From: Mesostigma viride
Lineage: Eukaryota; Streptophyta; Mesostigmatophyceae; Mesostigmatales; Mesostigmataceae
Assembly (NCBI GenBank): GCA_009746045.1
Contig: RPFO01000027.1
Coordinates: 280,001 to 342,000 of the forward strand
Direction: 5' to 3'
DNA length: 62,000 bases
Shown: positions 46,484 through 55,428 of the stretch, in pieces
How the letters are laid out: the number at the start of each line of letters is the position of its first letter
Position numbering within the stretch: the first letter of the stretch is position 1
The notes under the pieces: model-generated
What the model was told of the DNA's origin: nothing
The model's database searches: none
Seen by the model: the letters and a program-made list of their open reading frames with translations, nothing else
Made by a program: the position numbers and the translations under genes

Positions 46484-46821
46484 TTTTCAGTGGTTTTCCA
46501 TTTGCGGGTATTTACTCGTAAATGGTGGGAGAGCGATCGCAGCAATGGTGCTCGCCACTAGACACTCCCGGCCAGTTAGGCTCGAAACACACGCCCTGAT
46601 CAAGCACATTGCTGTTTCCGGCCCCACCGTCTAGGTCATCTAGTCGCTCTACATGTAAGCCAGCCATAATTTCAATGCACAAGGCTACACATTTCCATCA
46701 CCATTCATCTTCATCATCCTGAACGACTCGAACACGCGGACAAGATAACGGCAGGCTCGAGCTACCACATGTGGTCCGGATTCTCCCGATTTCTGGCCTG
46801 CGCTGGTTGTCTTCTTGATAT
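46484..46821. repeat. ~338-bp direct repeat, right copy
   Basis: Second copy of 45636-45966. It is followed immediately by another RT-2 fragment. Confidence 0.93.
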
Positions 46822-47522
46822 CCATAGCTCTTCCGGGATGTCTGCAACCGCCTTCTGCTGTCGTCGCAATCGCCTCCAGCGGCCTGGCAACACAGTTTTC
46901 GCACGATGCTGTACAAGAACAAGGGGTCGCCAGCCGGCCCCGGTAACTACAGAGGGGTGTGCATCCAAAGTGCCCCCCTCAAGCTTCTCATGCGGCTCAT
47001 CCTGAACCGCCTGCGCACGGCCCTGGACGGTCACCTCAGCCGGAGACTCAGCACGGCTTCCATTCAGGTCGCAACACAGTACAGGCGCTCTTCGCTACTC
47101 GCCGCCTTGTGGAGGAACTGCAACGCCTTCAGCCTGGTGAGTCCCCTCTGCACCTTGTGCTGGTGGACTTCATCAAAGCCTTCGATTAATTCGGTTTTCT
47201 GGCCTGCGCTATGGGACATCCTCGAGCTGTTCCGGATCCGCCGCCCCCTTATTGCTCAGTGTCATCCGCAACCTGTATGAAGGGTCCACCACTTCGGTGC
47301 GCACTTCCTACGGGACCACGCCACCATGCCCTTTACAGAAGGGTGTGTGGCAGGGCTGCGTGCTGTCGCCCTACCTGTTCATTATTGTGGTCGAATACGT
47401 AATGATTCAGGCGCGCAAGCGATTTGCCCGCATCGTGGGTAGGGAACCAGGGGTGCAGGTTGACAACCGTTTCTGGCATGGCGGGGCGGAATCGGATCAA
47501 TTCGGCTGGCGGATATCATCTA

Positions 47523-49540
47523 CGAGCCACGAGCCACGAGCCACGAGGTAGCCATGGCTGTCGGAGCTCATAATAACTTTCACGTTTGAGCCCCGAATTC
47601 AGCTGTGAATATCACAATCGCTTTGTCTTTCTTAGACGCACATGCTGATATAATTTTCCAAAGCTATAACGCACTAATAATATGGCGAACAAACGCGCCT
47701 CGACGCAACGCAGCCTGGCGGCTGCGCTCGGCAATGAAAATACGTCTGCAGCTCCGGCTGCAGCTTCGCCATCAGGGCCGGAAGGCAGTGCTGCCACTAG
47801 TCGCGCACTGGTGGTCGTCCAGCACCCTCCCGGGCTTCCTGCCTCGCCTTCAGCCTCGCCTGAGCCAAAACGCAGCCGCCCAGCCGAACCGAGCTGGTCT
47901 GAGGGCGATTTTGACGTTGACGGGTTATTTTCCACCTTCAACGATGCCCGACCCAGCTATTTCGACATGCCACCCCTCAAGATACTGGAGTTCGTGTTTT
48001 ATGGGTCATACGCCTCCCTTCTCGACATGTGCCAACGCCTTCAACGCCTTTGCCGCTTCCGCAATGGACCTGACGGCCGGTTCACAATGCGACAACATGC
48101 TGAGAACCTGGCCAGCTGGTCTCGCCCCCGTCTTCAGCTCGGCGCCCTCTTTTCCATCCTTGACCGCTCTGTCACGGACCTCTGGACCCCCTCCCCCTTG
48201 ACCGAATCCACCTTCCTCCTCCACCTCCAAGCAACCATCTCACAGCACGTGACGCCCCTAGCCGCAGATGTGGCGGCAATGGGCGGCACGCTGGCTGCTG
48301 AGCTCCCCACCATCTCCACCGCCACTTCCAGCCTCCTCGCCTCCTCCACCGCCACCACCCCCACCTCCGACGCCATCACCGCCCAGCTCCGCGACATCGA
48401 CCAGCGTCTTAAGGACAACGCCATCGCTATCGAGGTTCTGCAGAACACCGCAGGCCTCACCGCCCAGGCGGTGAAGGACATTGCCGCCAAGCCAGCCCCG
48501 GCTGGCCTGGCCGGCGATGCTCCTCCCATCACCACCTGGGCGGACATGCTTAAGCAACATACCACCTCCACCACCTCCGCCGTCGCAGCCCAGCTTCAAC
48601 AGCAGACGCTTGACCTCCGCGAGGAGGCCGAGCTCGCCAAGCGCAGCCTCCGAACGTCATTGTCAAGAACTTCAAGATGGAGGAAGGTGAGAATTCCGAG
48701 AAGCTTTTGCGTGCGTTTGAGAGAGAAATCCTTGGTCGCATGGGCCTTAACGGTGAGATCGAGCTGGCCGCCCACCGCCTTCCCCGCGCGCGGGGTAAGG
48801 CAGGGCCGCCCCCGCTCCTTCTCACCTTTAAGACCCCAGCGGACAAGATTTCTTTTCTCAGACGCCGCAAGCGGCTCGAGAAGACTCTCTTCACCCTTGA
48901 TGACGACTTGACCCTGGCGCAGCAACAACGGCGACGGGAGCTATGGCCGACCTACCTCCAGCTCCGGCAGACCAAGGCGGGACAGCCGGTGTACTGGAAG
49001 GGGGCGGCCATCTACGTCGGCCATAAGCCCTGGCAGGCGACCCCCCCCCCCCCGCGGCCCCAGCGACTCCAGACGCCGCCAGCTTAGGGGAATATAGCAG
49101 TAGTAGTGTAGAATAGATAGACCGTGGCCATGTACATGTACGCCTCCTAGAGGCACTATCCCAGCTAAGCCACGCGCTTTACTTAATCATGTACATGTGT
49201 GCCTATGATGAGCCACACCCCAGATGATGCCTATAGCTTTATTTAGTTCTGTTGTGCCTAGCTATGCAGGGAATAACTCTCTGCTGAGACGCCATGCCCT
49301 AGCTTCTTTGTATAGCTATGCTGCTCTTCCCCCCCATGACAGGCTCCCCCTTCGCTGGGCATAGCTTGAAGATCATGGGGATGCAAGTGCCCTGGTGCAC
49401 CTAGAGCAAGGGTCCTTTACATCCCCACCCTTGCAGGAAGTAGCTTAGGATGTATGATAGGCCATACGCCCCCTCTCAAGGGCTATGTGCTACATATACT
49501 CCCAATGGAGTTATGTTACAATTCAATTCAATTCAATTCA
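47523..49540 (+). mobile_element. ORF1-only LINE copy K (family ORF1-1), full length
   Basis: Flanked by the 10-bp TSD ATATCATCTA at 47513-47522 and 49541-49550, inside the codons just before the YADD box of an RT-2 gene. 2018 bp: GAGCCACGAGCCACGAG leader start, ORF1 from ATG 47682, 3' untranslated region, hairpin (about 49498-49510) and (AATTC)n tail. This is the cleanest reference copy of the ORF1-only element. Confidence 0.93.
47682..49087 (+). pseudogene. L1-type ORF1 protein gene, one frameshift (copy K)
   Basis: The best-preserved ORF1-1. From ATG 47682: MANKRASTQRSLAAALGNEN, a Ser/Ala/Pro-rich region, a helical middle domain (LKILEFVFYGSYASLLDMCQ), coiled coil (AQLRDIDQRLKDNAIAIEVL) and the ORF1p core. 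A 2-bp insertion near 48650 (CTCCGAACGTC against CTCAACGTC in relatives) shifts the frame; the remainder (MEEGENSEKLLRAFEREILG ... DDDLTLAQQQRRRELWPTYL) stays open to the stop at 49087. Without that indel it would be a ~468-residue protein. Confidence 0.88.
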
Positions 49541-49742
49541 ATATCATCTATGCAGACGACACCACCCTCTTCGAGGACACTGGGCACGTGCAGACGTGGC
49601 TCGACTGCCTGCCGGCCATCGAGGCCCGTGCAGTGGGGCTTGAGTCAGCAAGAAGACAGAGGCTCTGGCGATTGGGCTCACCCACCCACCGCCAGCCCTC
49701 TTTCTCCTTGACGGCTCTCGAGTCCAGGAGCCACCCCGTCAT

Positions 49743-51246
49743 TTGTTGTCAGTGCCGGAGAGTGCAGGGGCGGACGTCGGTGACGACTGCTTTTTGCGCT
49801 GCCGACTTGCCACGGCAGAGGCATTAGCAGATGTGCCCGCCAACTGCTGGAGGCCTCTCGGGCCGAAGGGGGAGCCCTGCGACATGGTTGCCGTCACTTC
49901 GAAGCGTGTGAGTGATGGCAAAGAGCTCCGTGGCGCGCTAGTCATGGAGGCGACCAAGGCGCCCAAGGGCAGCCCAGGTGTTGCGGCGTTCGCCGATTGG
50001 GATGGCGATCGCACAATCCGCTGTCATTGCTCTAGACTCAGCGGACAGTTTCCAGACGACATGACGGAGGAAAAGCAAGCATCTGGAGCTCAACGAGGAG
50101 ATCCGCGGCTTCCCCGCTGAGCCGGAGCAAGTGGAAGAAGAAGCGTCGGTGTTTGACCGCATGATCCAAGCGCTGACGGAGTGCAGGGAGCAGCAAAAAC
50201 ACAAGCCCCTCCCTTTTTGTCTCCACAGTGCAGGGGATCAGGCGCTGATGTGGGCTGCCCGTGCTTTGGAAGCGCCGCTGCACCCCATTATCAGTCATGC
50301 AGGCGACCGCCGCCACCAGGTGCAAGCTTCCATTCCGCGGGCGCGACGCATGGCTGAGAACCTGCCGGCCGCACCTGCCGTGCCTGCCACGCTTGCCTCC
50401 GATCCTCCTCCTGGAGTTGCCTCCAATTCTCCTGCAGATGCCAGCGGTGGTGCACGGACCATTGCGACCGCGGATCGGATTTTTACCGTAAATCCCCTCA
50501 TTATCTCCCGCGGAGACTTTCTTATCATCAAGAGACCTTCGGTAACGTGCGGCGATGGCATGCCCTGGCCAGAGGAGCTCTTGGTGAAAGTCACGGATGC
50601 GTCTGCTGTTCGTTCATGCGGGACTCTGACAGTTTCCGTGTTTACTCACCCTCCTGGGAAGGGCAGTTTAACAAGCTCACGCTCGCAGGCGGTGGGCCGG
50701 GCCGGACGGTGTCGGCATCGGAAATCATTGTTCAACACTGCCAGGACAGTTGGTGCATCAGGGCAGGCTGTCCACACTCCGTCGCTGACAGCAGCACGTA
50801 AGCTAACTCGTGCAGCCCTCCAGGCCTTAGATGACCATCCACACGTGCACTTTGCTGGTTTTGAAACGCAGCAAGCTGCTGCAGCGACGTCAAAAGCTGC
50901 ATGTGCGGCACACTTTGCTGAGCACGAGCTCCGCGCGCTAAAAGGGAGAAGGCTGTGCGCCTTGTGGGGTGCTGCCAATACTCGTTTTCACGGTTGGGTC
51001 GTGGAAGTACATGAGAGTGGCGGGGCTTTGAAGATCGAGACGGTATGGTCCGACGGCAAGGGAGCGACGTACACCACGTTGGAGGAAGCCTTAAGGTTCA
51101 TATGCGGGTGCCCGCATGTGGCTCATGCATTTGGCCGCGCAAAGTTTTTTCAGGATGGCGCTGCGGGCGACGCTGTGATGGGGCCGGATGAGCCCCAAGA
51201 TTCTAATGTTAGTGAGAGTAGCGATGATGAGGAGGAGGCATGGTAA
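49743..51246 (+). CDS. Unrecognised protein gene, probably frame-disrupted
   Basis: Two frames follow one another: 49743-50075 (NCWRPLGPKGEPCDMVAVTS, then KELRGALVMEATKAPKGSPG) and, after a one-base shift near 50075, the 50131-51246 frame (EEEASVFDRMIQALTECREQ ... RPSVTCGDGMPWPEELLVKV ... LKIETVWSDGKGATYTTLEE ... SNVSESSDDEEEAW). Around 50640-50780 an overlapping frame looks more protein-like (SWEGQFNKLTLAGGGPG), so another shift pair is possible. I recognise no domain. An acidic tail and high Ala content suggest a nuclear or transposon-encoded protein. It lies between a decayed RT-2 fragment and a right end of the GGGGA transposon family, so it may belong to that element. Confidence 0.4.
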
Positions 51247-51492
51247 TGATGCATGGGGAATGTGTGAAAGCCTTGGTAGGAGTAAAGCATGTCCGGTCAA
51301 GCATGCTAGTCATGTTACAAGAATGAAGCCCAACATGCCAATTAGTGTCCACTGCATGGTCATGTTGCATAATTGTGGGCATGACAGTACATGTGTTTGC
51401 TAGTGGCCATGTTTTACACGGAAATGTCTTTATTTCTGTACGTGATTCAATGACATGTGATTATTTTGGCTGATGCTTGCATATATATGTTA

Positions 51493-51650
51493 TTTTGCGG
51501 TGCAGCAGGGCTATTAGGTTCCTCCCGTTAGGCGTTTCCATTGGTCTTATCGTAGTATAGAGCTTTGACATGGCTCTGTATATAGGTTTATAGCTGGGCG
51601 TTTGCTTTGGTTTGAGTGATTTCACTCTGCTGTAAGTAATTATATTTTTG
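51493..51650 (+). mobile_element. SINE-like element S3, 5'-truncated
   Basis: 158 bp flanked by the 12-bp TSD ATATATATGTTA at 51481-51492 and 51651-51662. Corresponds to the 3' half of S1 and S2, ending CTGCTGTAAGTAATTATA plus T run. Confidence 0.92.
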
Positions 51651-51662
51651 ATATATATGTTA

Positions 51663-51775
51663 CCACAAATATTAATTAAAATCATATTTATGGGCCCCAA
51701 TCATCTTTGGATTTTTAGCACATGCCTAGGTATGGTTTCCAGAAAAGTGCCCTTTAGGCATGTCCCCTCCCCCTC
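51663..51775. mobile_element. Right-end relic of the GGGGA transposon family (E5)
   Basis: TTTCCAGAAAAGTGCCCTTT followed by AGGCATGTCCCCTCCCC is nearly identical to the right end of E2 (56990-57088). The TTAA is degraded and I could not find the left end. Confidence 0.7.
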
Positions 51776-51833
51776 CCCCTTTAGGCAGTCCGAAGGTCTT
51801 GCCAATCACCTAAGGATTCCGAGAAAGGATCTG

Positions 51834-52566
51834 ATGGCTGGCACCATCGATCTAGTGGATCTCCTCGACAAAAGCGCTCCGAACTTCACCATGAAGGGTT
51901 CGCAGGGCCTTCAGGACAAGGACTTGTATCTCCACTATCAAAAAAAGATGGAAGGAGGGGAAGGGAAGAAGGAGAAGGTGGTTGAGGCGAAGGAGAAAGT
52001 TACAGGGAAAGGGGGGGAGAAGGTGGAAGAGAAAAATGCTGAGCCGATTGAGTATAACTGGCGCTTCATTTCCTGGGATCAGATCTATGACCGTCTGGTA
52101 TCCTTCTCATAGTCTCCCTACTAAAGGCGGCCCTGACAGGAAGAAGGCATTTGTGAGGAGGGTGGCGGCTGAGGTGGCGGTGGGCGACGGTGAGGGCTTC
52201 CCATCCACTTTCGCGATGCAAGATGATGGCCTGACGCCATTACCGTGCTGTAAAATCCTGAATTTGGATGGTGAGTTCGGCCGCAAGTGGACGTCCTTCA
52301 AGGACTTCTGGGGGGGCGACCCTGAGGGATACTTCATCATGCCTCCAAAAAAGACAACTGTCGAACGCAATTCCGGTTACCACCAGAAGCTTATCGACCT
52401 AGCGAAAGAGTTTTTCGAGGAGTTGAGTCCCATCGTGGTCGTTTTTGGCGGAAAGAAGGCATTGGATGGCTTCGAAGACTTACTGGTTCGGATGGGGAAG
52501 ATGCCTGACGTCACGTGGGGTGCGTCAAAGGCGAAGAAGAGGAAGGCTGAGGATGACGCGGATTAG
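51834..52566 (+). CDS. Unrecognised protein gene, one frameshift
   Basis: From ATG 51834 (MAGTIDLVDLLDKSAPNFTM) through a Lys/Glu-rich stretch to NWRFISWDQIYDRLV near 52105. Then, after a one-base shift, SHSLPTKGGPDRKKAFVRRV ... KILNLDGEFGRKWTSFKDFW ... YHQKLIDLAKEFFEELSPIV ... GASKAKKRKAEDDAD to 52566. No known domain. The basic/acidic Lys-rich end suggests a nuclear protein. It may belong with 52576-54040 as parts of one mobile element. Confidence 0.45.
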
Positions 52567-52575
52567 GAGATTCGG

Positions 52576-53639
52576 ATGGGGACGAGGGACGCGAGGGATC
52601 GACGGGGTGGAAAGGAAGGAGGGTCGACTCGCAGAGCGACGATTAAGGGGGGAGAGAAGTCGTCACCGCAGAAGACGCGGGACAAAGGGAAGGGTAGGCA
52701 GGGGCCGTCTGTCCAGCCGCAGCCCGAGTCACGCGCTGCCAATAAGCCCCGACCGGCAGTTGTTCACATCTCGGACGACGAAGATGAAGCTGAGCCCGGC
52801 GCTTCTGCCCGGCCTGTCGCTCCTTCCGCGCCTACGCGCGTTTCAAAGATTCCCAAGAAAGAGCTTCGAAAGCAGCCAGTCGAGGAGGAGGAGGAGGAGG
52901 GGAGGAGGGGAGGAGGGGGAGGAGGGAGGGAGGAGGAGGAGGAGGGAGGAGGAGGAGGAGGAGGGAGGAGGAGGAGGAGGAGGAGGAGGAGGAGGAGGAG
53001 GAGGAGGAGGAGGAGGAGGAGGAGGAGGAGGAGAGGAGGAGGAGGAGGGAGGAGGAGGAGGAGGAGGAGAGGAGGAGGAGGAGGAGGAGGAGGAGGAGGA
53101 GGAGGAGGAGGAGGAGGAGGAGAGGAGGAGGAGGAGGAGGAGGAGGAGGAGGAGGAGGAGGAGGAGGGGGGGGGGGGGGGGAGGAGGAGGAGGAGGGGGA
53201 TGACGAGGAGGAGGAGGAGGAAGATGGAGGGAGGCGAAGGGGTGATGGAAGGGCAAGGGGTGGAGGGGCAGGAGGGTCAACTCGCAGAGCGACGTCTGAG
53301 GGGAGGAAGAAGCCTGCCGCGCCCTCCAAGTCTTCCGGCTCGTCTCGACCCAAGACAGCTGCTACTCGAGCTCAGAAAGGAATAACAAAGGGTGAGGAAA
53401 TCGCTGTTTTGGTCGTGGCATGTCTCCTGAATTTTTTTTTTTTTTTCGTTTGCAATCTATCTACCTTGACTTTAGACCGTCGTTGATGTGCCGATTGGTT
53501 ACGCGCAGGTAATGATGTGGTGCGGGCGAACGCTGCGGTGGGCTTCGGTCCTGCAGCTCAACTTGCTGGTCAGTCTGAAGGGGTGGAAGCGAATGCGCAG
53601 AGCCAAGAGCCTAATATGAGAAGCCTACGCTGTGGATGA
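52576..53639 (+). CDS. Low-complexity charged protein, two exons suggested
   Basis: Begins ATG 52576 with a basic, disordered region (KSSPQKTRDKGKGRQGPS, VVHISDDEDEAEPGA), runs through the (GGA)n array as Glu/Gly/Arg, then KKPAAPSKSSGSSRPKTAAT. A plausible intron runs from GTGAGG (about 53393) through a T-rich tract to GCGCAG (53509) and joins NDVVRANAAVGFGPAAQLAG to a stop at 53637-53639. The frame within the repeat is uncertain because array length varies. VVHISDDEDE resembles a SUMO-interacting or acidic patch; no catalytic domain. Confidence 0.35.
52880..53215. repeat. (GGA)n trinucleotide array
   Basis: Nearly pure GGA/GGAGG repeats for ~330 bp, with a poly(G) run at about 53166-53181. 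All frames across it are low complexity. Confidence 0.96.
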
Positions 53640-54040
53640 GACTTATGGACGGGGAACAGAAACACGGAGCACCGGAGTGCTTCTGGATTGATGGGTGGGC
53701 CGAGAACACCATGAGAAAGGCCAATGCGAGTAGGGAAAAGCAAAAGTACTCCAAGTTACAGGAGGTGAAGTTGTACGGGCAGGTAGGTGGATACGATCGG
53801 AAATGGAGGGACGTTTGCATGAAGTTTTTTCCAGAAGAGACAGAGGGCGGAAAGTTGCATAGGGGCAAGTTCTGGATGCCTTTGGACTATATGAAGAGGG
53901 TGGTGACTCTGATGGACGGAAAGAGTTGGAATGATGTGGCGCAGTGGGCACCTGCGATGACCATCGATGCAAAGAGGAAGAAGTCCAAAACAGAACAGCA
54001 GAATGCGGAAGCTGAAGCAAGGAGCAAGAATAAGAAGTGA
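53636..54040 (+). CDS. Unrecognised protein fragment
   Basis: A 134-codon frame: LMDGEQKHGAPECFWIDGWA, KQKYSKLQEVKLYGQVGGYD, RKWRDVCMKFFPEETEGGKL, HRGKFWMPLDYMKRVVTLMD, ending in a Lys-rich tail (ARSKNKK). The frame stays open upstream to a TAA near 53612, so it could be an exon or a frameshifted continuation of the preceding protein. Aromatic and charged residues are distributed as in a folded domain, but I recognise no family. Confidence 0.45.
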   Translation: MRLMDGEQKHGAPECFWIDGWAENTMRKANASREKQKYSKLQEVKLYGQVGGYDRKWRDVCMKFFPEETEGGKLHRGKFWMPLDYMKRVVTLMDGKSWNDVAQWAPAMTIDAKRKKSKTEQQNAEAEARSKNKK

Positions 54041-54057
54041 CGTTCGAAGACTTTATT

Positions 54058-54480
54058 TTATGTTGGACGAGTCTTAAGTAAATTCAGTCGAGTCCGTCTC
54101 AAGTGCGACGTATATACTCTGAGTTCCTCCTCCAGTGTGGCTGCCTGGTAAGTCGAAGTTGTCTCGTCGTGACCAAAGATGTCCACAAGAATCGCCCACG
54201 ACTCGTGAAGATAGTGGCTTGGTGAAGTGGCAGCATGTAGGAAGGCAATGCCATCGAGGCAGGCCACCAGGGCAGCGTAGCCCAGCTTTTGTTGCTTGAT
54301 GACCAGGTCGCCTTCCCCGGCCAATGCCTCCTTGTACCCAATAGCCTCGAAGATTCCCTCCACCTTGATCTTGAAGGAGGTGAACTTCTTGTAGTCAAGG
54401 CCATCAAAGGTTACGTTCCGGAGTGCATTCAGTACATTATTCTCCTTTACTTCGCGAGCAGCAGCTGCGTTTGCAGCCAT
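54058..54480 (-). CDS. Copia-type gag N-terminal fragment (UBN2/DUF4219-like)
   Basis: 140 codons from ATG 54480. The pattern FDGLDYKKFTSFKIKVEGIF ... IGYKEALAG ... LGYAALVACLDGIAFLHAAT ... SWAILVDIFG ... AATLEEELR matches the shape of the N-terminal gag domain of Ty1/copia retrotransposons (D-G-x-N/D-Y-x-x-W/F; later W-x-x-L-x-x-x-F; then L-E-x-E-L). It ends after LLKTRPT with no nucleocapsid knuckle, protease, integrase or RT nearby, so it is a fragment or a solitary domesticated gag gene. Transposon E2 inserted about 10 bp upstream of the ATG and must have separated it from any promoter. Confidence 0.6.
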   Translation of the reverse strand: MAANAAAAREVKENNVLNALRNVTFDGLDYKKFTSFKIKVEGIFEAIGYKEALAGEGDLVIKQQKLGYAALVACLDGIAFLHAATSPSHYLHESWAILVDIFGHDETTSTYQAATLEEELRVYTSHLRRTRLNLLKTRPT

Positions 54481-54509
54481 GGTTAACCCTTAAGGGGACG
54501 GGACATGCC

Positions 54510-54535
54510 CGAATTTTTTGGCGCCAAAAAATTCG
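54510..54535. repeat. 26-bp perfect palindrome near the E2 left end
   Basis: CGAATTTTTTGGC followed by its exact complement, 16 bp inside the terminus. E1 (about 27244-27269) and E4 (about 43835-43866) have imperfect versions at the matching position. Confidence 0.93.
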
Positions 54536-54962
54536 CGCCGGTACCGAAGGTATTAAATTTCACGTGCACGGTGCGCGCACCCCTTGCAGAAGTGGCCATG
54601 GCGACTGCGTTCAGGCGAAACTACCACACTAGGGCAGGCGAAATGCAAAAATTTTACTCGAATCTAAAAGACGATGAGTTTATGATGTTAGTTTGTGGCG
54701 GAAATCAGCTGGTTTACAATATCGCTGTTGTTTTTTAATGCCATCGGCATGGGGGGTAATCTGAATTTTTTGGTCGCGCGGAATAAAATAGAATTCATGA
54801 TAGCGGCAGTAAAATCGCGGTTTTTAGGGTTGTTTTGACCGTGAAGCAGGCGTTAATACCCTTTGCATCGAATTCTAAACCGAGCTGGTGCTTTTTGCCA
54901 GATTTTCGGCCATAATCGGTAAGTAATTGTTCAGACCTGCGCAGTGCGTGTCTGACCTGTCC

Positions 54963-55428
54963 ATGGAAGAACGGCGGTTGTTGCGCGCCTGGGCGAGGGA
55001 TTTACGAGAGCGAGGTACAGGTTTGTCGCGAATGTTATCTGCTATCAGTGCTTTCTTCTATGAGCTCATCGTTCGAGGTTTTTTGCGTTCTTTTTGGGCC
55101 GTTTCCGCCAGCTATCTCGCCGTCGCTTGCCGTTGTGTTGTCGAATACCTGGCAGCTTTAGATTGTTTTCGTTGATGTCGTGATCAGGGCCGCTTCAGTC
55201 GCAGCCTATAGCTCTTCGGGAAGGTATAAGGCATTTCATAAAACGTGTTCCGGCAAGGATGTTGTGCGTATGGACGCTTCTTGTTGTGTGAGAGTGACGC
55301 ACCCTCTCTTCGCAGCGGCATCACAGCGCTCATGCGCTGAAGGGCCGCCAATAGTTTCTTTGAATTTTATCGTGCAGGGATGGAAGTGTTTTAGTGATGA
55401 TGATGTTGGAGATATTGCATTTGTGTGA
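54963..55428 (+). CDS. Two-exon gene candidate of the E-family transposon
   Basis: Exon 1 54963-55014 encodes MEERRLLRAWARDLRER and ends at donor GTACAG. Exon 2 from 55199 (after the second of two nearby AGs) keeps the frame and reads VAAYSSSGRYKAFHKTCSGK, DVVRMDASCCVRVTHPLFAA and ASQRSCAEGPPIVSLNFIVQ to a stop at 55428, a 93-residue product. The same exons are seen in E1 and, decayed, in E4. No known domain; a small His/Cys-containing protein. The intron is inferred from splice consensus only. Confidence 0.4.

Larger units (their letters stand above)
46822..49737 (+). pseudogene. RT-2 reverse transcriptase fragment, interrupted by element K
   Basis: 46822-47522 and 49551-49737 together encode the RT palm: MLYKNKGSPAGPGNYRGVCI, QHGFHSGRNTVQALFATRRL, LVLVDFIKAFD (motif A, then an in-frame stop), GVWQGCVLSPYLFIIVVEYV (motif B) and, after K, IIYADDTTLFEDTGHVQTWL (motif C). 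Several frameshifts. Truncated at both ends, the 3' side near 49737. Confidence 0.85.

Noticed and set aside
52832-53385. Leu/Ser/Pro-rich minus-strand frames over the (GGA)n array
   Set aside because: Low-complexity antisense artefacts.
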